8,626 bases of DNA from an uncultured Pedobacter sp. (GCA_946478755.1 CAMLDJ010000241.1:1-8626); one strand, 5' to 3'; shown: positions 1 through 5,992, numbered from the stretch's first letter. Program-made: numbers and translations. The notes: generated by a model from the letters alone, not told the origin.

Positions 1-47
1 GAGATTAGCTTCCGTGACTGGAGTTCAGACGTGTGCTCTTCCGATCT
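1..47. other. Illumina P7/Read-2 adapter contamination
   Basis: Positions 14-47 read as the complete TruSeq-type index adapter (begins GTGACTGGAGTTCAG, ends GCTCTTCCGATCT). Positions 1-5 (GAGAT) match the end of the P7 primer, and positions 6-13 (TAGCTTCC) sit where an 8-base index belongs. This is untrimmed library sequence attached to the contig end, not genome. Native sequence starts at about 48, so any reading frame crossing this junction is artificial on its left side. Confidence 0.97.
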
Positions 48-127
48 TTTTACGCACCAAATGGCTTGAGCGTAATGCGTCGACCCCCAAATTAAAAGAA
101 CAGGAAGTTGTGCTGATGATGGAATAA
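48..127 (+). CDS. 3' end of an unidentified CDS (partial)
   Basis: An open plus-strand frame enters from the adapter junction and stops at TAA 125-127. It encodes about 25 residues ending in KLKEQEVVLMME, an amphipathic, charged C-terminus. Its stop lies 16 bases from the stop of the minus-strand SDR gene, so the two genes are convergent, which is a normal spacing for a real gene end. The piece is too short to assign to a family. It could be chance, because only about 80 native bases are available and the other frames close sooner. Confidence 0.35.
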
Positions 128-143
128 ATGAATGAACTAGCGG

Positions 144-896
144 TCAGAATGCATTGCGCCTTCCGCCGCCATCAACTATGGCGACTGTACCGGTAACGTA
201 TTTGGCCCGGGGCGATACCAGAAATACGGCCATATTCGCAATGTCCTGCGTTTCGCCAAAATCTCCTAACGGGATTTCACGTTCAGCAAATTTCTTGCGT
301 TCATCACCGGGAAAATAAGGGCGGATGTTCTCGGTATCTATAAGCCCCGGTTGCAAACAGTTTACCCTGATACCATACTTACCCAGTTCACCTGCCAATT
401 GTTTAGACCACATTACCAATGCCGCTTTGGCAACTGCTGAGACATTGAGTGTACGCAACTCATAAGTACTGGTTAAATTGAGTATGCAACCTTGTTTGCG
501 CGCTATAAAATGAGGTAATAGCTGTTGAGCTAGTTGCCTTGGCCGTTCAAAATCAAGCCCCATTGATCGGGTCCATGGTTCTTCCGGTCCTGCAATATCG
601 ACAGGTTGGCTTTGTCCGGCGTTGTTAACGAGTATATCGACATGACCAAGCGCTCTTAAAGCTGCTGCCACGATGTTTTCCGGCCCAGCGGGTGCAAGTA
701 GATCCTGAGCAAAAATGACAGGCTCAACAGCACCTTCGGCTTTGATCTCCCGCACCAGACTGTTTAATAAATCGGGGTTACGACCGGTGGCAAACACTTT
801 AACGCCTTCTGCTGCCAGTTCTTTTACTATAGCGCGGCCAATTCCCTGACTCGCGCCTGTAATTATTGCCGTTTTTCCTTTTAAATGCAGATCCAT
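144..896 (-). CDS. SDR-family oxidoreductase with atypical active site
   Basis: The 250-residue protein has the length and Rossmann fold of a classical short-chain dehydrogenase/reductase, a soluble NAD(P)-dependent enzyme family. The cofactor motif TGASQGIG is at residues 13-20, NNAG at 91-94, the PG turn at 183-184 and the C-terminal VDGG at 241-244. The catalytic tetrad is incomplete. Ser143 and Lys157 are present, but the position four before Lys is Ser153 (codon TCA) instead of Tyr, the loop between Ser and that position is three residues shorter than usual, and the usual Asn of helix 4 aligns with Asp115. Known family chemistry needs the Tyr, so this may be a divergent reductase, a non-catalytic NAD(P)-binding protein, or an enzyme using another residue. 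It is divergent from an HxlR regulator with 98 bases between the starts, which suggests that regulator controls it. The leader has no clear Shine-Dalgarno. Confidence 0.9.
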   Translation of the reverse strand: MDLHLKGKTAIITGASQGIGRAIVKELAAEGVKVFATGRNPDLLNSLVREIKAEGAVEPVIFAQDLLAPAGPENIVAAALRALGHVDILVNNAGQSQPVDIAGPEEPWTRSMGLDFERPRQLAQQLLPHFIARKQGCILNLTSTYELRTLNVSAVAKAALVMWSKQLAGELGKYGIRVNCLQPGLIDTENIRPYFPGDERKKFAEREIPLGDFGETQDIANMAVFLVSPRAKYVTGTVAIVDGGGRRNAF

Positions 897-918
897 ATTT
901 TATTTATTTAAAAATTAC

Positions 919-950
919 ATTGCAATAATAGCTGCTACCAGCTAATTTTA
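919..950 (+). promoter_or_regulatory. Candidate promoter of the first HxlR gene
   Basis: ATTG at 919-922 and TAATTTTA at 943-950 are separated by 20 bases. This resembles the Bacteroidota TTTG-N19-21-TAnnTTTG promoter, with one mismatch in each box. Transcription would begin near 957, inside the GGTTGCGCAACC palindrome and about 40 bases before the ATG at 995. Confidence 0.45.
929..944. promoter_or_regulatory. Inverted repeat TAGCTG-N4-CAGCTA
   Basis: Six-base arms (929-934 and 939-944) around CTAC form a perfect dyad. It lies between the two proposed promoter boxes in the SDR/HxlR divergent region, where a bound regulator would block polymerase. Its role is inferred from position only. Confidence 0.35.
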
Positions 951-952
951 TA

Positions 953-964
953 GGTTGCGCAACC
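953..964. promoter_or_regulatory. Perfect 12-bp palindrome GGTTGCGCAACC
   Basis: A perfect, unusually GC-rich palindrome in an otherwise AT-rich intergenic region. It lies at the predicted transcription start of the HxlR gene, between the divergent SDR and HxlR starts. It is a good candidate operator for a dimeric regulator, though it differs from the ACTWAC/GTAAGT motif seen elsewhere in the window. Confidence 0.45.
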
Positions 965-974
965 ATTTGTATGG

Positions 975-994
975 TACTAACAAATATGTAAGTA
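975..994. promoter_or_regulatory. Candidate HxlR operator TACTAAC-N6-GTAAGTA
   Basis: TACTAAC (975-981) and GTAAGTA (988-994) form an inverted repeat matching at 6 of 7 positions with a 6-base spacer, ending directly at the HxlR start codon (995). The perfect palindrome in front of the second SDR has the same ACTTAC/GTAAGT half-sites and the same 6-base spacing, which supports a shared operator type. An overlapping dyad ATTTGT (965-970)/ACAAAT (980-985) shares these bases. Binding here would affect transcription or translation of the regulator itself. Confidence 0.5.
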
Positions 995-1369
995 ATGACA
1001 GCGAGAAAAGAAAATTCCACTTATACCCTTAACGAAAAATTCATTATTGAATGCGACCTCACCTATGCGGTCAACAAAATAGGCGGTCGATGGAAAATAC
1101 TAATTTTAGATAAACTGGGAACCCATAAACTAAGGTTTGGCGAACTTAAAAAGGAGTTTCCTTACATTACCGAACGTATGCTCACTTTGCAATTACGCGC
1201 ATTGGAGCAGGATGGTCTGGTTAAACGAATAGTTTTTGCTAAAGTACCACCAAAAGTTGAATACGAACTCACGCCAATGGCATCGGAATTTTTGCCCATT
1301 TTCAGGCAATTAAGTGAATGGGGAGGTAAACACAAAAATTTAACAAACAAATCCAGGCTTAAAACGTAA
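995..1369 (+). CDS. HxlR-family winged-helix transcriptional regulator
   Basis: The 124-residue product has the size and order of an HxlR-type DNA-binding protein. Cys20 starts the conserved CDLTYAVNKIGGRWKILIL segment, followed by the recognition region with the ITERMLTLQLRALEQDGLVKR pattern (about 58-78) and the wing with VPPKVEYELT (84-93). HxlR proteins bind inverted repeats as dimers, and several members (HypR, YodB type) sense electrophiles or oxidants through the N-terminal Cys, which is present here. The gene is divergent from the atypical SDR gene, so the SDR is the most likely target. The ATG at 995 is used because an in-frame TAA lies just upstream (989-991). The leader has little Shine-Dalgarno. 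The ligand cannot be told from sequence. Confidence 0.93.
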   Translation: MTARKENSTYTLNEKFIIECDLTYAVNKIGGRWKILILDKLGTHKLRFGELKKEFPYITERMLTLQLRALEQDGLVKRIVFAKVPPKVEYELTPMASEFLPIFRQLSEWGGKHKNLTNKSRLKT

Positions 1370-1564
1370 GCCCCTATTTATCAAACCGAAAACAGCCACT
1401 TTTTTCTCCTACACTGTATACCTCGTTTTTTAAATTGACCAGGGTAATATTCCCTGTCCAACCTCTTCAACCAACAGTACTCTTTAGCAGCCTATGTTTT
1501 TATGGCTCTGCCATAGGATTTCTTCATGGCGTATTGATTCGGCACTGCCCCCATCGAAGTCCGT

Positions 1565-1603
1565 AAAAAAGCTCCAGATTTTTCTGCAGCTTTTTGCAGT
1601 GGT
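1565..1603 (-). repeat. Direct repeat copy A: tRNA-type 3' end plus terminator hairpin
   Basis: These 39 bases match 8538-8576 in the same orientation at 37 positions (differences at 1582 and 1587). Read on the minus strand they are ACCACTGC followed by a hairpin with AAAAAGCT/AGCTTTTT arms. At the other copy this segment is the last bases and terminator of tRNA-Phe; here no intact tRNA adjoins it. It could be a relic of a tRNA gene, an attachment-site duplication, or one member of a genome-wide tRNA terminator family. Confidence 0.8.
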
Positions 1604-1815
1604 GGCAAGGTTAAGAATCCCGAACCATTTCCTTCGTGATTTGCGTAGAATAACGAGATAGGACTTAAAGTTGTTTTGGCTCAATGAAGAAGGCTGAGCA
1701 AATTTCAAGGCCTCCTTCAATTTTTATCAGAATAAAAGCTTATTTCGGTTAGTATTATGTTAGCTTTAGAAAATACAAAGCGAAAGTACTTTCCTGACTA
1801 CTTTAATTATCCCAA

Positions 1816-1833
1816 TTTATATTTCAATATAAA
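1816..1833. promoter_or_regulatory. AT-rich dyad before the kinase start codon
   Basis: TTTATATT (1816-1823) and AATATAAA (1826-1833) are perfect inverted 8-base arms around TC, ending five bases before the ATG at 1839. It could be an operator or a weak RNA hairpin at the ribosome entry site. Being pure A/T, it could also arise by chance. Confidence 0.3.
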
Positions 1834-1838
1834 CAAGC

Positions 1839-3029
1839 ATGAGCACTAATAGTGATTCTGATGAACTGTCTATTGCAAACAAAGAAATTGCTTTTCAGCA
1901 TCAGGAAAAAGAAGACCGCGCAGCCGAATTAATTATTGCTAATAAAGAGCTGCTCTATCAAAATGAGGAAAAGGGAAACCTTGCAGCTGAACTGGTCATT
2001 GCCAATAAAGAACTGGCCTTTCAAAATGCAGAAAAAGAACAGCGTGCCGCTGAACTGATTATTGCCAATAAGGAACTTATTTTTCAAAATGAAGAGAAGG
2101 AACGGCGCGCGGCCGAACTGGTCATTGCCAATAAAGAACTGGCCTTTCAAAATACAGAAAAAGAACAGCGTGCTGCTGAACTGATTATTGCCAATAAGGA
2201 ATTAGCTTTTCAGAATGAAGAAAAGGAAAAGAGGGCGCAGGAATTAATAGTAGCTAACAGAGAATTAAAAAACGCGGAAGACGATATCCATAAGTTGAAT
2301 GAAGAGTTGGAACAAAAAGTAATTGAACGTACCGCAGAATTGGAGGCTGTCAACAAAGAACTGGGATCATTTTCCTATTCGGTGTCGCACGATTTACGTG
2401 CACCGATCCGAGCCATTAATGGGTACACCAGGATACTGCTGGAAGATTATGAGGAGAAGCTGGATGCTGAAGGCAACAAAATCCTTTATGCTATCATCAA
2501 AAATTCCAAAAAGATGGGCGAACTGATTGATGACCTGCTGGCATTCTCCAAACTCGGAAGAAAACAGGTGACCTTCTCGGAGATCCTCATGAATGAGCTG
2601 GTACAATCAGTCAGAGACGAATTGACTTTTGATGATGGGGATAAAATACCCGTGTTTGATGTCCAGGTTCTTCCCTCTGCTAAAGGCGATAGGTCTTTGA
2701 TTAGGCAGGTATGGATCAACCTGATTTCAAACGCAATCAAGTATTCCAGGCATAAGCCCACTACTAAAATAGAGATAGGTGCTTTTGAGCAGGACAGGAT
2801 GGTGGTTTACTATGTTAAAGACCACGGTGCCGGATTTGACATGCAATACTATGATAAACTTTTTGGGGTGTTTCAGCGATTACATTCCCAGGAAGAATTT
2901 GAAGGGACGGGCATTGGCCTCGCCATCGTCCACAAAATTGTCGACAGGCACAGGGGAACCGTTTGGGCCGAATCGGTATTAGATGAGGGAACATGTTTTT
3001 ATTTCAGTTTACCAAAAGTTAAACAATAA
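1839..3029 (+). CDS. Soluble histidine kinase with 21-residue-repeat coiled coil
   Basis: The 396-residue protein autophosphorylates on His and passes phosphate to a receiver. Residues 10 to about 145 are a coiled-coil-like segment of six full and one partial 21-residue repeats, with ANKE (last copy ANRE) at 13, 34, 55, 76, 97, 118 and 139. The dimerization/phosphoacceptor region follows with SHDLRAP and His184. The ATPase domain shows the N-box Asn298 in NLISNAIKYS, G1 box DHGAG (328-332), an F-box around 341-347 and G2 box GTGIG (356-360). The DLRAP and LFGVFQRLH signatures resemble phytochrome-type kinases, but there is no GAF, PHY or PAS domain, membrane segment or signal peptide. The input is therefore unknown and may come through the coiled coil or a partner. 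It is the first gene of an operon, 8 bases before an Rcp1-like receiver, its likely phosphate acceptor. Confidence 0.93.
   Translation: MSTNSDSDELSIANKEIAFQHQEKEDRAAELIIANKELLYQNEEKGNLAAELVIANKELAFQNAEKEQRAAELIIANKELIFQNEEKERRAAELVIANKELAFQNTEKEQRAAELIIANKELAFQNEEKEKRAQELIVANRELKNAEDDIHKLNEELEQKVIERTAELEAVNKELGSFSYSVSHDLRAPIRAINGYTRILLEDYEEKLDAEGNKILYAIIKNSKKMGELIDDLLAFSKLGRKQVTFSEILMNELVQSVRDELTFDDGDKIPVFDVQVLPSAKGDRSLIRQVWINLISNAIKYSRHKPTTKIEIGAFEQDRMVVYYVKDHGAGFDMQYYDKLFGVFQRLHSQEEFEGTGIGLAIVHKIVDRHRGTVWAESVLDEGTCFYFSLPKVKQ
1866..2273 (+). repeat. 63-bp in-frame tandem repeats with a 126-bp duplication
   Basis: The coding sequence repeats every 63 bases (21 codons) about 6.5 times, with core AELIIANKELAFQNEEKE. 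On top of this, 1989-2075 and 2115-2201 (126 bases apart) are identical at 85 of 87 positions, whereas other units differ much more. This indicates a recent duplication of a two-unit block. The period is a multiple of three and of the heptad, so copy-number changes keep both the frame and the coiled-coil phase. Confidence 0.92.
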
Positions 3030-3037
3030 AACAGATT

Positions 3038-3478
3038 ATGAATTACGACGACGTAGAAATATTATTTGTCGAAGACAGCATTGATGATGCTGCACTGACC
3101 ATACGTGCACTTTCCAAGAGTGGCTTTTCAAATAAGCTTCATCATGTGTTTGATGGAGCGGCAGCACTCGATTTTTTATACTGCCGGGGAATTTATTCAG
3201 AAAGGGACAGTTCGCAATATCCGAAACTGATCTTGCTTGATCTTAAAATGCCAAAAGTGTCGGGAATTCAGGTACTGGAAACTGTAAAAACAGACTGTAA
3301 CCTTAAATCTCTGCCGGTGGTCATGCTTACTTCCTCAAATGAAGGGCCCGACATTGAAAAATGCTTTGAATTGGGGGCCAATAGCTATATCGTGAAGCCT
3401 GTAGACAGTGATAACTTCTTTCATGCCATCAACAAGATCGGTTTATACTGGATCATATTAAGCCAGCCTCCACATTAG
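3038..3478 (+). CDS. Single-domain Rcp1-like response regulator
   Basis: The 146-residue protein is a lone receiver domain with no output domain. The acidic pair Glu12/Asp13 plus Asp16/Asp17, phosphoacceptor Asp68 in LILLDLKMPK, Thr98 in VVMLTSS and Lys120 in IVKP are all present, so it should be phosphorylatable. The insert between strands 2 and 3 (DFLYCRGIYSERD) and the tail GLYWIILSQPPH are features of Rcp1-type regulators that partner phytochrome-type kinases, which fits the gene just upstream. Its stop TAG is directly followed by the ATG of the next gene (TAGATG at 3476-3481), so translation is probably coupled. It likely shuttles phosphate between kinases or acts through protein contact. 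Confidence 0.94.
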   Translation: MNYDDVEILFVEDSIDDAALTIRALSKSGFSNKLHHVFDGAAALDFLYCRGIYSERDSSQYPKLILLDLKMPKVSGIQVLETVKTDCNLKSLPVVMLTSSNEGPDIEKCFELGANSYIVKPVDSDNFFHAINKIGLYWIILSQPPH

Positions 3479-5002
3479 ATGATAATTAGCTCTAAAGTTC
3501 TGATCCTTGAAGATAATGATCATGATGCGGATCTGCTTTGCCGCGAACTTAAAAAATCAGGGTTAAATTTCGTCAGCAAAATTGTTCAAAACCGCTCCGA
3601 ATATGAAACTGCACTTCAGGATTTCAATCCTGATATTATTCTTTCCGATTATTCTCTCCCTGCCTTCGATGCGGTGACTGCCTTTCATATTAAACAAAGT
3701 CTGTTTCCGCTGATTCCGTTCATTATTGTTTCTGGTATTATCGGGGAAGAAAACGCAGTGGCTTTGATCAACAGCGGGGTGACTGATTACGCCTCCAAGG
3801 ATAACCTCTTTTCCCTTCCGGCTAAAATCCTCAGGGCATTAAAGGATACCGAAATCACGCGGGAGAAATTAATTGCTGAAGAAAAAATCAAGTCAATCAA
3901 CCAGGAGCTGTCCCAGCTAAATGCAGAACTGGAAGACCGGGTGGCCGCACGCACGAAAGCCCTTGCAGAAAGTGAAAACCGTTTCCGAAACATGATGGAA
4001 ACCATCCCGCAAATTGCCTGGACAAACACTATAATGGGCAAAGTTGATTATTACAACCAGCAATGGTATGATTATACCGGGTTAAGCCGGGCGCAAACTC
4101 GTGTAAGGGATTTTATCAACGTGATCCACGCTGATGACCTCAGAGAAAGTTTAAATGAATTTGGTGTGCTTACTGAACGTATTGATGGCGGAGAGTTTCA
4201 GATCCGTGTCAAACGTGCAGACGGGCTTTACCGGTGGCACCTTATCCGGCTGATGCCTGTTAAAGATGATGATGGCATGTTACTCCAATGGGTCGGTACG
4301 GCCACTGATATACAGGAATTAAGAATATTACAACAAAACAAAGACGACTTTATCAGTATTGCCAGCCACGAACTAAAAACACCGATCACTACGCTGAAGG
4401 CCTCATTACAATTGCTGGACAGGATGAAAGACAATCCTTCGGCCACGGTACTTCCTAAACTGATTACCCAGGCCAATAAGAGTTTGGAAAAGGTATACAT
4501 GCTCATTGAGGATCTTTTAAATACGAGTAAGGCAAATGAAGGTCAGCTTCAAATCCATCCGGAAAAGTTCAAGCTGCTGAAAGTTATCAGCGAATGTTGT
4601 GACCATCTGTCGTCAAATAGTGCTTTCAAAATCAATGTTAAAGGCGATGAAACACTGGAGGTTTATGCAGATATTTCCCGTACTGAACAGATCGTGATCA
4701 ATTTCGTAAATAATGCCATGAAGTACGCGCCTGATTCCAAAGAAATAGAAGTCAGCGTCGAAAGGAAACTCGGAATGGCCAAGGTATCGGTAATTGATAA
4801 GGGCGTAGGTATCCCCGCACAAAATCTTCGTTTTCTTTTCGACCGCTATTACAGGATTAACCATGGCGGCAGCGAATACACAGGTTTGGGACTCGGACTT
4901 TACATTTGTGCCGAAATTGTAAAAAAGCATGACGGCACTATTGGTGCAGAAAGCGAAGTAGGCGCCGGCAGCACATTCTGGTTTACGTTGCCCCTTGCTT
5001 AA
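3479..5002 (+). CDS. REC-PAS-histidine kinase (receiver at N-terminus)
   Basis: The 507-residue soluble protein contains, in order: a receiver (about 5-122; Glu11/Asp12, phosphoacceptor Asp57 in ILSDYSLP, Ser85, Lys107), a helical linker (123-165), a PAS/PAC domain (about 166-283, starting ENRFRNMMETIPQIAW), the HisKA domain with His297 in SHELKTP, and an ATPase domain (N-box Asn412 in NFVNNAMKYA, G1 DKGVG 440-444, G2 GLGLG 469-473). No membrane segment is seen. Phosphorylation of the N-terminal receiver by the upstream kinase or relay protein could tune the C-terminal kinase, while the PAS domain may bind a ligand or cofactor. PAS residues visible here do not identify a cofactor. The gene is last in the operon, begins immediately after the preceding stop, and is followed by a strong terminator. 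Confidence 0.94.
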   Translation: MIISSKVLILEDNDHDADLLCRELKKSGLNFVSKIVQNRSEYETALQDFNPDIILSDYSLPAFDAVTAFHIKQSLFPLIPFIIVSGIIGEENAVALINSGVTDYASKDNLFSLPAKILRALKDTEITREKLIAEEKIKSINQELSQLNAELEDRVAARTKALAESENRFRNMMETIPQIAWTNTIMGKVDYYNQQWYDYTGLSRAQTRVRDFINVIHADDLRESLNEFGVLTERIDGGEFQIRVKRADGLYRWHLIRLMPVKDDDGMLLQWVGTATDIQELRILQQNKDDFISIASHELKTPITTLKASLQLLDRMKDNPSATVLPKLITQANKSLEKVYMLIEDLLNTSKANEGQLQIHPEKFKLLKVISECCDHLSSNSAFKINVKGDETLEVYADISRTEQIVINFVNNAMKYAPDSKEIEVSVERKLGMAKVSVIDKGVGIPAQNLRFLFDRYYRINHGGSEYTGLGLGLYICAEIVKKHDGTIGAESEVGAGSTFWFTLPLA

Positions 5003-5030
5003 CCCAGCACAAGTAAATGGTTTTTAAGCA

Positions 5031-5067
5031 CAAAAAGGCCTCCTACTTGTCTAGGAGGCCTTTTTTG
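5031..5067 (+). terminator. Strong intrinsic terminator of the kinase operon
   Basis: CAAAAAGGCCTCCTA (5031-5045) pairs perfectly with TAGGAGGCCTTTTT (5052-5065) around a 6-base loop and continues into a T run. The A run on the other side makes it work in both directions, so it may also stop transcripts of the convergent minus-strand SDR gene ending at 5181. Confidence 0.92.
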
Positions 5068-5154
5068 TGTATTTCCAGCGCTCTAACTAAAGAGTGAATC
5101 TTTGCATCAGCGTGTTTTTGCAGCTGAAGTATACCATCAAAGCTTTTGATACCA

Positions 5155-5166
5155 CTTTTTGCAGTG
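5155..5166 (-). repeat. Third copy of 12-mer CTTTTTGCAGTG
   Basis: The same 12 bases occur in the same orientation at 1590-1601 and 8563-8574, where they are part of the tRNA-Phe terminator repeat. Here there is no matching hairpin. The copy lies in the 113-base gap between the operon terminator and the end of the second SDR gene. It may be chance or a remnant of the longer repeat. Confidence 0.5.
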
Positions 5167-5180
5167 ACTGTACGTTCTTA

Positions 5181-5921
5181 TTAACTAATTGAAACCCCGC
5201 CGTCAACCGGTAATAGAACACCAGTAACCCAAGAAGATCCAGAGTCTATTAGTAGGGCAGCGTGGGCGACGATATCACTGACATGACCACGTCTTTGCAA
5301 TGGTATTGAAGTTCTTTCACTTTGATGGATAGCCTGAATCATCTCAACAGGAAGCCCTGCATTTGCAAGAACCTGAGTATCGGTCGGACCTGGGGCTATT
5401 GCATTTACACGGATTCCAAGAGGCGCGAGTTCCAATGCCCAAATGGAGCTGAGCATATTCAAACCGGCTTTGGCCGAGCCGTATGCACTCAATTGTGCAT
5501 ATGCCTTGGTGCCATTACTACTACTGACATTTACAATCTGACCTTTAGTTTCTTTAAGAAATCGGATGCATCCAGAGCTGAGTAAGCTTGGTGCTATAAG
5601 ATGTACACGGTACATATCTTCTAAAGTAGACTGAGTAATTCCCTCAATTGGTGTTATAGCGACATGTCCAGCATTATTAACAAGGACATCAAGTTTTCCG
5701 TTCCAATTGTTTTCAACAAAATTAAAAATTGCTTTTTCCTCTCCGGCTTTTAAGCTATCATAGTGTATTGTGTTCAGTCCAGGGAGCTCACGCGCCAATG
5801 CAGCTAAACGTTCTGAACTGCGGCCAGTTATCAAAACTTGCCAGCCCTTATCGTAAAAGTGTCTTGCTAAGCCCTCCCCGATTCCAGATGAACCACCTGT
5901 AATTATTATATTCTTTTGCAT
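5181..5921 (-). CDS. SDR-family oxidoreductase (classical)
   Basis: The 246-residue soluble NAD(P)-dependent reductase/dehydrogenase carries cofactor motif TGGSSGIG (8-15), NNAG (82-85), catalytic Ser134 and the YxxxK pair Tyr147/Lys151, PG (177-178) and VDGG (239-242). The Asn of the tetrad aligns with His107, a minor oddity. The Arg in TGRSSERL (33-34) at the end of strand 2 suggests NADP preference, an inference. The start at 5921 (MQKNIIITGG) is chosen because SDRs begin just before this strand. An in-frame ATG at 6011 would add 30 residues unlike any SDR and run through the palindromic operator. It lies downstream of an HxlR gene on the same strand with 226 bases between, and has its own operator. 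The substrate is unknown. Confidence 0.93.
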   Translation of the reverse strand: MQKNIIITGGSSGIGEGLARHFYDKGWQVLITGRSSERLAALARELPGLNTIHYDSLKAGEEKAIFNFVENNWNGKLDVLVNNAGHVAITPIEGITQSTLEDMYRVHLIAPSLLSSGCIRFLKETKGQIVNVSSSNGTKAYAQLSAYGSAKAGLNMLSSIWALELAPLGIRVNAIAPGPTDTQVLANAGLPVEMIQAIHQSERTSIPLQRRGHVSDIVAHAALLIDSGSSWVTGVLLPVDGGVSIS

Positions 5922-5939
5922 AACGATATTATTTTTATG

Positions 5940-5970
5940 CAAAGAAAAAGGATAATACCATGTTTTACAA
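5940..5970 (-). promoter_or_regulatory. Possible promoter of the second SDR gene
   Basis: On the minus strand, ATTG with its TTG at 5968-5970 is followed after 20 bases by TTTCTTTG (5947-5940), one mismatch from TAnnTTTG. The spacing is right for Bacteroidota and the upstream box abuts the 22-bp palindrome. This would give a leader of about a dozen bases before the ATG at 5921. Confidence 0.35.
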
Positions 5971-5992
5971 TAACTTACCTTAAGGTAAGTTA
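5971..5992. promoter_or_regulatory. Perfect 22-bp palindromic operator
   Basis: TAACTTACCTT followed by its exact reverse complement spans 5971-5992. It lies 50 to 71 bases upstream of the SDR start at 5921, directly next to the proposed upstream promoter box, and downstream of the adjacent HxlR gene. It contains half-sites ACTTAC and GTAAGT separated by 6 bases, like the imperfect site before the first HxlR gene. It is the best candidate operator in the window for the neighbouring HxlR protein. Confidence 0.75.

Larger units (their letters stand above)
1370..1838. other. 469-bp gene-free region upstream of the kinase operon
   Basis: No convincing gene is present. The stretch holds small hairpins (CAGGG/CCCTG at 1440-1456, CCTATG/CATAGG at 1491-1517), a copy of the tRNA-Phe terminator segment (1565-1603), and an AT-rich dyad before the kinase start (1816-1833). 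The minus-strand reading just beyond the terminator copy (about 1604-1640) contains TTGCCACCACTGC and GGTTCGGGATTC, which resemble a decayed tRNA 3' end but do not fold into a proper T-arm. I could not find a full consensus promoter for the kinase operon. Confidence 0.6.

Noticed and set aside
1604..1640. A second tRNA gene beside the 1565-1603 repeat
   Set aside because: The minus strand has a TTGCCACCA end and GGTTCGGGATTC, but the T-stem does not pair and no anticodon arm follows, so at most it is a relic.
1484..1720. A 78-codon minus-strand open frame in the gene-free region
   Set aside because: It reads straight through the terminator hairpin and tRNA-like segment, has no family features or good ribosome site, and part of its protein (ATTAKSCRKIWSFF) is simply the translated repeat.
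1929..2150. A minus-strand frame opposite the kinase repeats
   Set aside because: It is the antisense shadow of the 63-bp repeat; its repetitive protein is fully explained by the plus-strand gene.
1866..2273. Regular 63-bp repeats considered as a CRISPR or non-coding satellite array
   Set aside because: There are no unique spacers, the repeats keep the reading frame of a kinase, and they form an ordinary heptad-based coiled coil.
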